From positions 620,001 to 684,000 of the forward strand of contig NZ_CP119862.1 in NCBI RefSeq assembly GCF_029338175.1: a stretch of 64,000 nucleotides of DNA, written 5' to 3'. This document shows positions 7,787-17,279 of this stretch, one piece after another. How positions within the stretch are numbered: the stretch's first letter is position 1; the number at the start of each line of letters is the position of its first letter. A model generated the notes under the pieces. It searched no databases. It saw only the letters and a program-made list of their open reading frames with translations, and had not been told where the DNA came from. Source of the stretch: Citrobacter enshiensis. GTDB lineage: Bacteria; Pseudomonadota; Gammaproteobacteria; Enterobacterales; Enterobacteriaceae. The position numbers were made by a program, and so were the translations under genes.

Positions 7787-8849
7787 TCATGCCGCATCCT
7801 TATCCGTTGATTCTGTGTAACTTAAATCAAAGCTAAGGTGTAGCCTTTCCGGAATTTCGGGGTCGTTGTTAATGGCCAGCATGAACCGGCGCTGGATAGG
7901 GGCAATTTCGCTTTTCTTGTATATCCGTTCCGCCTTTTCAACATCCCCCAGTCCGGCAGTATTCTGTGGAACAATGCCAGCCAGACCTGCGGGAAAGCGG
8001 TGCGCGTTCAGAATGTCCTGCGCGCTGATGTTCTTGATGTTGGCAAACTCATCCTTTGCGGAAATATCCCCCATTTCAATAAATTTGATGGCGTCACCGT
8101 CTCCGCCTGGAATGTTCACCAGAATGGTGGAGAAGTTGCCGATCCCTTTGCTGTCACGCAGCTGCTGTTCAATTTCTTCCTCCATTTCATCCGTCATGCT
8201 GGGGTCACGTGTGTACAGGATGCCGCCAGTATGGGCGCCGTTATGGTAGTAGCGGCGGCGGAAAATGACCGCTTCACTGTTCAGTAAGGCCGAATGCACC
8301 CCTCCGATATAATCTGGCAGTCCGTAGATGTGCTGCTGGGGGTCGTACATTTTTGATAAAAATAATGTCTTCCTGCGGCCAGATTTGCGGCTCTCCTTCC
8401 TGTAGAACCACATAATCACCTGGCACGTTTTCTGCGTTATCCCTGAGTTTACGGCGGCGGATATACAGACCGGGTAAAGGCTCCAGCCCGATCACGTCTC
8501 CCCAGCCATTGCGGATTTTGCCAATCGCAATATCGCCGAAGGTCGTATAGTCAAACGCTGCGGCTTCAAGCTGGTCATACGTCAGGCCGCCCCCCAGGTA
8601 ATCGGACACAATCATATTTTTTCGGGCGTGGATGATGCCACCATGCTGGCCGTTAAGATTAATAAGTTGCGCCAGCGCCAGCCGGTCAATCGGCTGGGTG
8701 TAGTGATCTGCGGCGTTGTCATACCAGATATCACGGTAATCCGTGCCGGTGGTCAGAACCGGTTCCGGTTTGTCGAACGTGATAATGCTCATCTTTTTTG
8801 ATTTATCGCCGCGCGGGTTGCGCTTAATGAAGCGGTTCTTTTTGCTCAT
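7787..8849 (-). pseudogene. Q: Portal protein gpQ, one frameshift
   Basis: This is the P2-family portal vertex subunit (PBSX-type portal). The N-terminal part (8274-8849) begins MSKKNRFIKRNPRGDKSKKM and runs to EDIIFI. The C-terminal part (7787-8419) continues KMYDPQQHIYGLPDYIGGVH. One extra A in the A-run at 8350-8355 separates them; the repaired length is 353 residues, in the family's usual range. The start overlaps the gpP stop by ATGA. The portal forms the DNA channel and docks terminase. As sequenced both halves would be separate peptides. Confidence 0.88.
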
Positions 8850-10619
8850 GCTGCTTTGTTCCTCACACCCCAGCGGGATTTCGGTTTGTTTTCGTAGTTA
8901 AGGGGCTCGTTATGCAGGGCGTGGGTGATTGCCCAGAATGCCTCTGCGTGACCAGTGTCCTGGCTGCGGTCTGCGACAAACGTCATGGCGTTGCCACTCT
9001 GTGTGGTGGTTCGGCGCACGGACATAAAGCTGGCCGGGATCTCTTTCAGGTTTTTGTCCCATTCAATACGCTGGCTTTCCACCACGTCTGCCGCCTTCAG
9101 TACCAGCTGGTTTTTGGTGTTCATGTCGTAACGAATGGCAACGGCCACACGCATGGCGAAATGCTGGATATTGTCAAAAACCCCCTGGCCAATGCCGGTA
9201 ACGTCAACGCCCAGGTACGTGAAGTTGTATTTTTAAACAGCTGTTCGATCTGCTTTGCCTGGTATCTGAAGTTCATTCCCCTTCAGTAAATGACTTTCAG
9301 AACGCGGAATTTCTCCACGGCAAACATCGGCGGGGCGACAATGACGAAACACGACAAATCGCCGCTGCGTGCCGGGTCAAAACCGCCCCAGACGGGTCTG
9401 TCACCAAAGGGGCGCAGGGCGTCCGGGTTATGATCCTGCCAGGTGTCCACCTCCACGCCGCAGGCTTCCAGGTCAGCGAAGCTGAAAACAGAATCTTTGC
9501 TGTCCACGAACACGCACATATAGAGCATGTTAAAAGTGGCCGTGTTGTAGCGGTTGCGCAGTTTCTCGATGTTGGCCAGGTTAAAGCCGCCCGCAATGGC
9601 ATCTTCCATCGTGATGACGTAGCGCCACTGTCCGTCCGGGCAAAGGCGTCCGCCATCGCGCATTTCGTCAAAGGACGGGAATTTAACTGCCGAACGCTTT
9701 TTACTGCCCTGTTTCCATTCCTCACCTGTCCAGAACGGGTACGCCTGGTGTGTTTTGGCTGACGGTGTTGAAAAGTAGGTGGTGCGCCATTTGTCGTGCG
9801 TGGCCATCGCACTGGCTACTTCGTTCAGTCGGGTGAAGTTCGGCACCCAGAAATATTCGTCGCAGTACAGGTGGCCGCTGTAGGACTGCGCGGTGTTTTT
9901 GTTGGTGGAGAGAAAACGCAGTTCTGCGCCGTTGCTTAAGCGGATCGGGTTGCCGGTCAGTGTGATGCCGAAATACTGCTCGGCAATGTTGACGATATAC
10001 GAGCGGAATACTTCTGCCTGAGCTTTGGAAGCGGACAGGAAGATTTGCGGATCGCCAGTCATTACGGCGTTTTCAAACGCTTCATACGCAAAATACCAGG
10101 TGGCACCAATCTGTCGGCTTTTGAGGATGTTTCGTACCAGTTGGCCAATGTTCAGGCGCAGGTGTTTCTGGTATTCAAAAAGATGTTCTTCTGCCCAGGT
10201 GTCAAAATCTTCCTGGGTCAGCGATGAGATATCGTTTTTCTTGTACTTGCGTTTGCTGCGGGGTTCGTCGTCATTGCTGTCCCGCGCAGCTGCTTGCCCG
10301 CTTCCCTGTCCGCAGGCCATCTTCTCTTTATGCTTATTGCTTTGAGCACGCAGCTTTGTGGCGTGTGCAATGAGCATGTCCATTTCTTTCAGGTCGAGAT
10401 CGGTTTTGTTATCGCGACTGGCCAGCAGCTGGTAACGGCGTTCGATCGCTTCCTCTGTGCTTTCAAAACTGAGTAAATCTGCCCAGCTGTATTTTTCCGC
10501 CCAGTAGTAAACGATCCGCGCATTCGGCAGATTTAATTCTGATGCAATTTCTTTGGCGTATAGCGGCGCAAATAAAGTGCGCGAACAACGCCTTTTAGTT
10601 CTTCGGAGTATTTAGCCAT
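8846..10619 (-). pseudogene. P: Large terminase subunit gpP, two indels and one in-frame stop
   Basis: This is the ATPase/nuclease that packages DNA. The N-terminus MAKYSEELKGVVRALYLRRY starts at ATG 10619 and carries an HTH. A base is missing near 10554/10555. The ATPase core is in 9283-10383, with a Walker A-like KSRQIGAT and a Walker B-like HLYCDEYFW. A TGA at 9283-9285 falls where Trp is expected (VIYW), and another base is missing near 9230-9234. The 3' part (8846-9154) ends RWGVRNKAA. The repaired length is 591 residues, very close to P2 gpP as I recall it. First gene of the leftward late operon. Confidence 0.88.
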
Positions 10620-10673
10620 GCGGATAATTATGCCGTGGCCGTAATGAAAAAACGGTGGTGTTAATTCGCGTCT

Positions 10674-10698
10674 GTTCGGCAAAGCGTTATAACCGAAC
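10674..10698. promoter_or_regulatory. Palindrome between divergent late operons, candidate Ogr site
   Basis: GTTCGG (10674-10679) and CCGAAC (10693-10698) form a perfect inverted repeat with a 13-base spacer. It lies near the middle of the 161-base gap between the P and O start codons. P2-family Ogr/Delta activators bind short inverted repeats upstream of late promoters. A single symmetric site could serve both directions. Binding is inferred. Confidence 0.45.
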
Positions 10699-10780
10699 TG
10701 AAAAGAATAAAGCGTAATGCAGCGGCGGTTTTATTTGGCAATAATTGATTTGCAGCGTCAGGGAGTGAAGCAGGGGGGAT

Positions 10781-11606
10781 ATGTCACATTTAAAAACTGA
10801 CTGGCTGTGTGTTGCTACTGAAGGGGATACCGTTGACGGCAGAGAGATTAAACGGCAGTGGATTATTGATATGGGGGAAACCTATGACTATAGCCACTTT
10901 GTCGCCTTAATCTGGCCGGAACATGAGGACGATTGCGGTAATTTCGGGGAGGTACTGGAGGCCACCTGGACGGATGGTGAAGACGGACTGGCGCGACTTT
11001 ACGTCAGCCTCTGCCCGAATATGCGTTTGATTTTCGCAAACCATGAAGACCAGCTTCTGTTCTTCTCCATTGAACCGGAGGAGAACTGGCGCGGTAGCGG
11101 GCGTACTTATCTGAGGGGGCTAGCGGTAACGGATACGCCAGCCAGTATTGGCACCACACGGCTGCGCTTTAGTAGTCGGCGCAAAAAATTATCAAAACAG
11201 GGGTATTACAGCTGTGTAATTTCCCGTGATGGAAAAATTAAACAGGAAAACAGAATGAAGAACTGGCAGAAATTATTTGGCATTAAGCCGAAATTTGAGG
11301 ACGAATCGCAGCCGGATGATTCCGCGCAGGGTGATGATAAGTTGCAGGCGCTGGCCAATGCAGTGAACGAACTGGAAGGCCGTGTGGCTAAAATTGAAAG
11401 CCAGATGAATGATGTTCAGGGCGATGTTGACACCATCGCTGAAGTGGTGGACACGGAAGAATTTGCGGCTATTCGTGATAATGCGAAAGATATCGTTAAA
11501 CGCTTTAACGATTTGGGTAATAAATCCACCCGCACACCGGGGCGCAGGTATCAAAGATAAAGCCGGGAAATTTAATTTCCCTGTAATTCGCACTGCTGCT
11601 GATTAA
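10781..11606 (+). CDS. O: Capsid scaffold/protease gpO (frameshift near the C-terminus)
   Basis: This is an internal scaffolding protein with an N-terminal serine protease, like P2 gpO. Visible are the N-terminal VATEGDTVDGREI (Asp of the triad), WPEHED (His) and LLFFSIEPEENW (Ser in the family's S-M-E-I position), then GLAVTDTPASIGT. The C-terminal coiled part (LQALANAVNELEGRVAKIES) scaffolds the head. The open frame ends at 11560 (TPGRRYQR); dropping one base near 11538-11545 restores TPGAGIKDKAGKFNFPVIRTAAD to 11606, 274 residues. Protease and scaffold core are intact either way. Confidence 0.87.
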
Positions 11607-11647
11607 TTCAGAACATTTTTATTATCGCTTAATTGCGAGGGAGTTTT

Positions 11648-12671
11648 ATGCACCTTAATAACCGTGCGCGGGATTTACTGGATAAATATTCGACCGGGAT
11701 GGCGCAGCAGTTCGGCGCACGTGATACCAGTCGTTATTTTTCCCTGAATGACCCGCAGGAAAACGCGTTGCGTCTGGCGTTGCTGGAGTCTGTGGAGTTC
11801 CTGAACATGATCACCTGTCTGGATGTTGACCAGCTGAGTGGTCAGGTGATTTCTGTCGGTTCCTCCGTACTGCATACCGGCCGCAGCGAAAATGGCCGTT
11901 TTATTCGTCAGGTCGGCGTTGACGGTAACGATTATTCCCTGGTTGAGACAGACAGCTGCGCGGCGTTGCGCTGGGATCTGCTTTCGGTCTGGGCAAATGC
12001 TGGAAAGGACGAAAACGAGTTCTATAACCTTGTCCAGGCCTTCACCACGCAGGCTTTTGCGCTGGATATGCTGCGTATTGGTTTTTAATGGTAAGAGCCG
12101 CGCAAAAACCACGAACCCGACCGACAACCCGAACGGTGAAGACGTCAACGTTGGCTGGCATGAGCGCATGAAAACGCTGCTGGGTGGTAATCAGATTATG
12201 ACCGATCCGGTGGTGCTGGATGCGGCCGGGGATTACACGTCACTGGATGCGATGGCATCCGATCTGATTAACGCCAAAATTCCGGCACAGTTCCGCAATG
12301 ACCCGCGTCTGGTCGTGATGGTGGGTGCCGATCTGGTGGCGGCTGAACAGTACCGATTGTACCAGGCCGCAGACCGCCCGACTGAGAAAATCGCGGCGCA
12401 GATGCTGGGCAGTACCATTGCTGGCCGTCCGGCAGTGATCCCGCCATTTATGCCGGGTAAACGCATGGTGGTGACGCCTCTCTCCAACCTGCATATCTAC
12501 ACCCCGCGCAACACCCGTATGCGTAAAGCGGAATTTGTTGAAGACCGTAAGCAGTTCGAAAACAAATACCTACGCAACGAAGGTTATGCGGTGGAGGTAC
12601 CGGAGCTGTACGCGGCTATTGATGAATCCGCAGTAACGATCGGCAAGGTTGCCGAACCCGCAGAGGGCTGA
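11648..12671 (+). pseudogene. N: Major capsid protein gpN, one frameshift
   Basis: This is the P2-type major head protein. The N-terminal half (to 12088) starts MHLNNRARDLLDKYSTGMAQ after GAGGGAG. The frame breaks at an extra T in the T-run 12082-12086 (MLRIGF then NGKSRAKTTNPTDNP), and the second half runs to 12671 (GKVAEPAEG). The repaired length is 340 residues. Family features include the VGWHERMKTLLGG and IPPFMPGKRMVVTPLSNLHI segments. As sequenced, no capsid subunit could be made, so a virion would not form unless the extra base is an error. Confidence 0.88.
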
Positions 12672-12674
12672 TAA

Positions 12675-13380
12675 ATGGCACTTTCTCCCGCGCAGCGCCA
12701 TAGCCAGCGCATTGCGATGGAACAAAAGCTGAAGCACAGCCAGGCGCTGGGAACCACGGAAAGCATGCACCTGCTGGTCAGGGCGCTGGAAAAAGACGTG
12801 GAACACGCCCGCACTCTGCCGACCATCGCTGATCGCGTTGAGTTTAAACGGGATGTGTTACTGCCTCGCTGGGTGCCTACCGTGGAAGCGTATCTGGAAA
12901 GCAATCAGGTATATGCAAACCCTGTTTTTGCCTGGTGCGTTATCTGGCTGTTTGACGTGGGCGATCTGGATAAGGCGCTGGACTGGGCTGACATTGCAAT
13001 CAGCCAGCAGCAGGCAACGCCGGATCGGTTGCGCAGCAATTTCCCCACGTTTGTGGCCGACACGATGCTGGCGTGGGCGCAGGAAACGGCGGGGCGTGGG
13101 GAAAGCATTGAGCCGTATTTCTCCCGTACGTTTGAGCGGGTGGCGGATACCTGGCGGGCTACACGAACAGGTCACGGCCAAATGGTTCAAGTTTGCCGGG
13201 CTGGAACTGTTGCGCAGTGAGGATGGCCAGAACACAGCGGCGGGCGTGGATAATATTGAAACGCTGGAGAAAGCCGATCAACTGCTGGCCATCGCAGAAA
13301 AACACTATTTAAAAATTGGCGTCAGAACGGCACGGCAGACTATTGCCGCCCGTATCCGAAAACTGAACACACAAGGATAA
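12675..13380 (+). pseudogene. M: Small terminase subunit gpM, one frameshift
   Basis: This P2-type endonuclease/terminase subunit recognises cos. The first part MALSPAQRHSQRIAMEQKLK runs to RVADTWR. After an extra G at 13155-13157 the other frame continues LHEQVTAKWFKFAGLELLRS and ends ARIRKLNTQG at 13380. The repaired length is 234 residues. It starts four bases after gpN. The TLEKADQLLAIAEKHYLKIG stretch is typical of the family's C-terminal half. Confidence 0.86.
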
Positions 13381-13386
13381 CAACGG

Positions 13387-13632
13387 GTGAAACAAATCCA
13401 TTCGCAGAGCGCACATACCCATAGTGCGGGTGCACATACCCATAGCGTAGGTGCGCATACCCATAGTGCGGGTGCACATACCCATAGCGTAGGTGCGCAT
13501 ACCCATAGCGTGGGTGCGCATACCCATAGCTTGGGCGCACATACCCATAGCGTGGGTGTACATACCCATAACGTGGGCACACATACCCACAGCCTGGGGG
13601 CACATACGCACGCATTGAATACCGAGCAGTAA
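13387..13632 (+). CDS. Histidine-rich heptad-repeat protein, unknown
   Basis: A GTG-initiated frame, with AAGGA eight bases upstream, encodes 81 residues made almost wholly of the heptad H-T-H-S-x-G-A, about ten times. The start is MKQIHSQSAHTHS and the end HTHALNTEQ. His content is about one in four residues, in HxH pairs like the metal-binding collars of phage fibre tips; the phage's own fibre (22596-24170) has related GAHAHTVG and GAHSHTVP units. It sits between gpM and gpL, where P2 has no gene. It could be a real capsid accessory or a repeat expansion; expression is unproven. Confidence 0.5.
   Translation: MKQIHSQSAHTHSAGAHTHSVGAHTHSAGAHTHSVGAHTHSVGAHTHSLGAHTHSVGVHTHNVGTHTHSLGAHTHALNTEQ
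13411..13614. repeat. 21-bp tandem repeat array, about 9.7 copies
   Basis: Units of 21 bases follow one another without spacers. Core ACATACCCATAG is nearly invariant; the last seven bases vary (TGCGGGT, CGTAGGT, CGTGGGT, CTTGGGC). Units 1-2 and 3-4 form an ABAB pair, suggesting recent 42-bp duplication. Divergence rises toward the 3' end. Because 21 is divisible by three, the minus strand is also open through the array in all three frames, a by-product of the repeat. Confidence 0.95.
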
Positions 13633-13730
13633 AACGACTACCGCAAGCCAGGCGGACGCGGTGGAGGGCAGAACACCTTGTGTGTCACTGCGCCGTGGAA
13701 ACCGGTCAGTCCGCCTTTTTCGGAGGAATC

Positions 13731-14183
13731 ATGTTTAGCGGAAAACCGCTGGATTATCAGGATGAACCGCTGACGAATAACGGGTTCTGGCCGGATCTGA
13801 ACCTGAAGGACTTTCAGGCTCAGCGGTCACTGCCAGCAGATATCGACGCGGACACCATTAGTCAGGCGCTGCTGGCCGCTGTCGCGGAGGTGAATGCCGA
13901 ACTGGAAAACGTGGAGGCCATCTGGAAAGCAAAAGGCCACACGCTGGCAGCAGATGTTCCGGGCGTAAAGATGGGCGGACTTAACAGCCTGTGCGCCCAG
14001 TACATGAAAGCAGTATTTGCCAGGGCAAAAGCGGATTTGCTGGGGGAGTTCGCCACTATCGGGCGACGTGAAACTCATCCGGGGCAGGAGAGTATGGAAA
14101 CCCGCGCCGGGTTACTGGCTGAGGCTTCAGTGGTGATCCGCCGCATGAAGGGGCTTAAACGGGCAACGGTGAAAAAAGTATGA
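13731..14183 (+). CDS. L: Head completion protein gpL
   Basis: The 150-residue product (MFSGKPLDYQDEPLTNNGFW...) resembles P2 gpL, the head-completion protein that caps the portal after packaging. GGAGG lies six bases before ATG 13731; the frame is open further upstream without a good start. Typical features are FWPDLNLKDFQAQRSLPADI near the start and AVAEVNAELENVEAIWKAKG in the middle. It is the first gene past the repeat ORF and overlaps gpR by ATGA. The preceding 98 bases hold no gene. Confidence 0.78.
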   Translation: MFSGKPLDYQDEPLTNNGFWPDLNLKDFQAQRSLPADIDADTISQALLAAVAEVNAELENVEAIWKAKGHTLAADVPGVKMGGLNSLCAQYMKAVFARAKADLLGEFATIGRRETHPGQESMETRAGLLAEASVVIRRMKGLKRATVKKV

Positions 14184-14686
14184 GCCAGACGCAGCTTGAG
14201 AGCCTGACCGCATTTTTTCGGCAGAACGTGCCGCCGCGCGCCATGCAGTCATTTGACAGTGTGCTGGATGAAATGAAATTCATCCCTGCCGCGAAAGATT
14301 ACGGACTGGGGCAGTACCGCCAGGCGGTAATTCGCTATGACGCGGTAATCAGCTGGCAGCGTTTCCCGTATCGCCTGTGTCCGCCGCAGTTGCTTATGTC
14401 GCTGCTGGCCGCGTGGCTGGATGAGGCTGACAGGGAATTACTGGATGAAATCGGGCTGACTGAAGCTGAACCGGACTGGGATGTGTCGGTGGAAGATGAG
14501 GAAATCGCCACCATTGTGCTGACGGTGCCGATGGCGGAGGAACTGGTGATCAGGGAGGACGAAAGCGGGGTGATCCCGTGGCGGGGTAAACGCTGGTCAC
14601 TGGTTAACCCTGAAGTCTGGATAGCGATCACCGCCAATATTTACGGCGTAGATGAAACCGGGGCTCCGGTAGGCGGGAACGAATGA
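14180..14686 (+). CDS. R: Tail completion protein gpR
   Basis: The 168-residue product matches the P2 GpR tail-completion family in size, position and pattern (AVISWQRFPYRLCPPQLLMS; LLAAWLDEADRELLDEIGL; PDWDVSVEDEEIATIVLTVP). It acts in joining tail to head. ATGA overlaps at both ends show coupling to gpL and gpS. P2's X, Y, K and lysABC genes, which lie between L and R in P2, are absent here; lysis genes sit further downstream. Confidence 0.82.
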   Translation: MSQTQLESLTAFFRQNVPPRAMQSFDSVLDEMKFIPAAKDYGLGQYRQAVIRYDAVISWQRFPYRLCPPQLLMSLLAAWLDEADRELLDEIGLTEAEPDWDVSVEDEEIATIVLTVPMAEELVIREDESGVIPWRGKRWSLVNPEVWIAITANIYGVDETGAPVGGNE

Positions 14687-15390
14687 TTGCCGGTGGCGAG
14701 CTGAATAAAAAGCAGCTGGCAGAACTGCGCAAGGCATTGGCGGGCATGGAACTGCCATCCAGAAAGCGGCAGCGGCTTATCTGGCGTCTGGCCAAATATG
14801 GCGTGATTGCCGCAGCAAAACGGCATGTTCGTAATCAGGAATCACCGGACGGCCAGAAATGGCCGGGACGTAAAACGAAGCGCAAAGGGAAGATGCTACG
14901 CAACCTGCCCAAATTGCTGCACATCCGCGAAATGCCGGAAATTCAGGCGGTGCGGATCTACTTACAGGGCGGCGGCTACCGGAACGGAGAAAAGCCGGTA
15001 CCTGCCGGAACGGTCGGATATGCGCAACAAAACGGGATGCGTGTAAACGTCAGTCGCGGCAGTCAGCCACGGAAGTCTGAAGCAGGGAAGATGGCCACGC
15101 CAGCCCAGGCTAAAAAGCTACGGGCGCTGGGGTACCGGGTGCGCAGTGGCAAGCGCTGGAAAAAGCCCACGCTGGGCGAATTAACCCAGACGATGCCATA
15201 CGCCCAGGCAGGGTTACTGATTCGAAAACTCAGCGGTAAAGCAGTGAAAACCAGCTGGACAGTGGATCTTCCTGCCCGTGTGTTCCTGGGCATGAGTGAC
15301 GATGAATTTGATAAAGCGCTGGCGCGTCAGCTTCAGGCCATTGGCTTTGGCTGGGATGTTAAGGCGCAGGATATTAAGGGGAAAGCATGA
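14683..15390 (+). CDS. S: Tail completion/virion morphogenesis protein gpS
   Basis: The 235-residue, very basic product belongs to the phage virion morphogenesis (gpS) family; the segment PDGQKWPGRKTKRKGKMLRN is typical. It is longer than P2 gpS (about 150 residues), with an inserted Lys/Arg-rich middle (KATPAQAKKL-like run around residues 125-165), as I recall for HP1-type relatives. It overlaps neighbours by ATGA on both sides. Role: tail maturation and head-tail joining. Confidence 0.78.
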   Translation: MIAGGELNKKQLAELRKALAGMELPSRKRQRLIWRLAKYGVIAAAKRHVRNQESPDGQKWPGRKTKRKGKMLRNLPKLLHIREMPEIQAVRIYLQGGGYRNGEKPVPAGTVGYAQQNGMRVNVSRGSQPRKSEAGKMATPAQAKKLRALGYRVRSGKRWKKPTLGELTQTMPYAQAGLLIRKLSGKAVKTSWTVDLPARVFLGMSDDEFDKALARQLQAIGFGWDVKAQDIKGKA

Positions 15391-16514
15391 CCTGGCCAAA
15401 TGTGACCGTGAACCAGGTAAACCAGCTGCTGGGTGAAACCAGTGAAGTGGAACGCACGCTGCTGTTTATCGGTACGGGTACCAAAAATGTGGGGAAGACG
15501 CTGGCGGTAAATGCCCAGAGTGATTTTGACGCGCTACTGGGGGAAGGTGACAGCCAGCTGAAAAGTGATGTTCTGGCGGCGCAGGCAAATGCTGGCCAGA
15601 ACTGGTGGGGATTCATTCATGTGCTGGCCGCTGATGCTGAAGATGATGCCTGGGTAAAAGCGGTTCTGGCCGCGCAGGTGGTGTGTTCGGTGGAAGGCGT
15701 GGTGCTGTCCAGTGATGTGACGGCAAAAGCCCAGGTCAATCAGGCGGTGACGCTGCGATCTCAGTTGATTGCTAAATACGGCCGCTGGGTGTGGTTCATT
15801 CTGGCTGTTCAGGGGATGCAGGAGGAGGAAGCCCAGGCGGATTATCTGGTGCGCCTGTCCACACTTCAGGAAGGGATTGCGGAAAAAGCGGTGCAGCTGG
15901 TTCCGCGTCTGTGGGGAAATGAACCGGGTGTTCTGGCGGGGCGTCTGTGTACCCGATCCGTGACCATTGCAGACAGTCCGGCGCGGGTGAAAACCGGTGC
16001 ACTGATAAGTCTGGGCAGCGATGAAATGCCGGTTGATGGTACCGGGGAAGTGCTGGAGCTTGCCACGCTTCAGGCTCTGGAGGCACAGCGTTTCAGCGTG
16101 CCAATGTGGTACCCGGACTATGACGGTTTTTACTGGGCTGACGGGCGCACGCTGGATGTTGAAGGCGGTGATTACCAGTCGATTGAAACATTGCGTGTCG
16201 CGGATAAAGCCGCACGTCGTGTGCGTCTGCTGGCCATCAGCAAAATCGCGGATCGCTCACTGAACAGCACACCGGGCAGTATTGCGGCACACCAGACCCT
16301 GTTTGCCCGTCCGCTGCGTGAAATGTCCACGGCGGCCAGCATTAACGGGGTGTCATTTCCGGGGGAAGTGAAAAAACCCCAGGATGGTGATGTGACCATT
16401 GTCTGGAAAAACAAAAAGACGGTGGATATTTACCTTGTGGTACGCACCTGGGAAGTGCCGCTGCAAATCACCATCAGTCTGTTACTGGATGCCAGCCTGG
16501 AGGCCGCAGCATGA
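15387..16514 (+). CDS. Tail sheath protein (DUF2586, HP1/K139 type)
   Basis: The 375-residue product (MTWPNVTVNQVNQLLGETSE...) belongs to the DUF2586 group that replaces P2 FI as contractile sheath in HP1-like phages. Supporting signs are position directly before the tube gene, length, and a C-terminal domain with IYLVVRTWEVPLQITISLLL as expected for the sheath interlocking strand. Coupled by ATGA overlaps to gpS and tube. Intact. The sheath role is by family and order, not by direct motif. Confidence 0.75.
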   Translation: MTWPNVTVNQVNQLLGETSEVERTLLFIGTGTKNVGKTLAVNAQSDFDALLGEGDSQLKSDVLAAQANAGQNWWGFIHVLAADAEDDAWVKAVLAAQVVCSVEGVVLSSDVTAKAQVNQAVTLRSQLIAKYGRWVWFILAVQGMQEEEAQADYLVRLSTLQEGIAEKAVQLVPRLWGNEPGVLAGRLCTRSVTIADSPARVKTGALISLGSDEMPVDGTGEVLELATLQALEAQRFSVPMWYPDYDGFYWADGRTLDVEGGDYQSIETLRVADKAARRVRLLAISKIADRSLNSTPGSIAAHQTLFARPLREMSTAASINGVSFPGEVKKPQDGDVTIVWKNKKTVDIYLVVRTWEVPLQITISLLLDASLEAAA

Positions 16515-16966
16515 GTAAACGTATTTCGGGGATGTCGTTTGATACCTACGTTGACGGCGATCTGATCCACATTGAGAAAATTACGCTCGATATCACGGAC
16601 AACAGCGCCGCTGCCCAGACGCGCGGTGTACCGGATGGCCACGTTGATGGTGATGTGGCCGCAGAAGGGGAAATTGAGGTCAGTTCAAAGGTACTCAGTG
16701 TACTGACCGCAAAAGCCCGCGCGGCAGGTTCGTGGCGCGGTATTCCACCGGTGGATTTCCTTTTCTATGCCAAAGCAGGGAATGAGGAAGTGAAGGTGGA
16801 GACGTTCGGCAACAAATTGCAGGTCAGCAATTTGCTGGATATCGATCCAAAGGGCGGCAGTGTGGCCACGCACAAAATTAAATATTTCGTGACCAGTCCG
16901 AAGTTCGTCAACATCAACGGTGTGCCGTATCTGGAAGCGGAAGCCACAGAAAACCTGATCGGATAA
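16511..16966 (+). CDS. Tail tube protein (DUF2597 type)
   Basis: The 151-residue product (MSKRISGMSFDTYVDGDLIH...) matches the DUF2597 family of HP1-like phages, which acts as tail tube. It has short beta strands and a DNSAAAQTRGVPDGHVDGDV segment resembling tube-protein loops. Start overlaps the sheath stop by ATGA. Intact. Confidence 0.75.
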   Translation: MSKRISGMSFDTYVDGDLIHIEKITLDITDNSAAAQTRGVPDGHVDGDVAAEGEIEVSSKVLSVLTAKARAAGSWRGIPPVDFLFYAKAGNEEVKVETFGNKLQVSNLLDIDPKGGSVATHKIKYFVTSPKFVNINGVPYLEAEATENLIG

Positions 16967-16976
16967 GGAAGCCGGA

Positions 16977-17279
16977 ATGCAGGAACATGAAAAGAGCCTC
17001 TATTCACTACTGATCATCGGTGCGCTGATTGCCATTGGTAATGTGCTGACCAGTAACGACCCCATCACACCGCGACTGTTCGCCGGTCGTGTGATCCTGG
17101 GGAGTTTCGTTTCAGTGGTGGCCGGGGCGGTACTGATTCAGATCCCGGATGCCAGCCCGCTGGCGATTCAGGGTCTGGGGGCGGCGCTGGGCATTGCCGG
17201 TTATCAGGCCGTGGAAATGTGGCTGCGCAGACGTGCAGCAGGTAAGAAAAATGGGAGCGTGACAAATGACCCTGAGTGA
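16977..17279 (+). CDS. Holin, HP1-type
   Basis: The 100-residue membrane protein has three hydrophobic segments: about residues 8-24 (YSLLIIGALIAIGNVL), 36-54 (AGRVILGSFVSVVAGAVLIQ) and 60-80 (PLAIQGLGAALGIAGYQAVE), then a basic tail with RRRAAGKKNG. This is a class I holin layout, and the gene directly precedes the endolysin, overlapping it by 14 bases. Role: timed holes in the inner membrane. Confidence 0.78.
   Translation: MQEHEKSLYSLLIIGALIAIGNVLTSNDPITPRLFAGRVILGSFVSVVAGAVLIQIPDASPLAIQGLGAALGIAGYQAVEMWLRRRAAGKKNGSVTNDPE

Noticed and set aside
13411-13614. CRISPR array
   Set aside because: Repeats are directly tandem with no unique spacers and no cas genes nearby; the array is coding-like.
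13305-13615. Three long minus-strand frames through the 21-bp repeat
   Set aside because: The unit length is a multiple of three and lacks stops in all frames, so open frames arise automatically; no ribosome binding sites.
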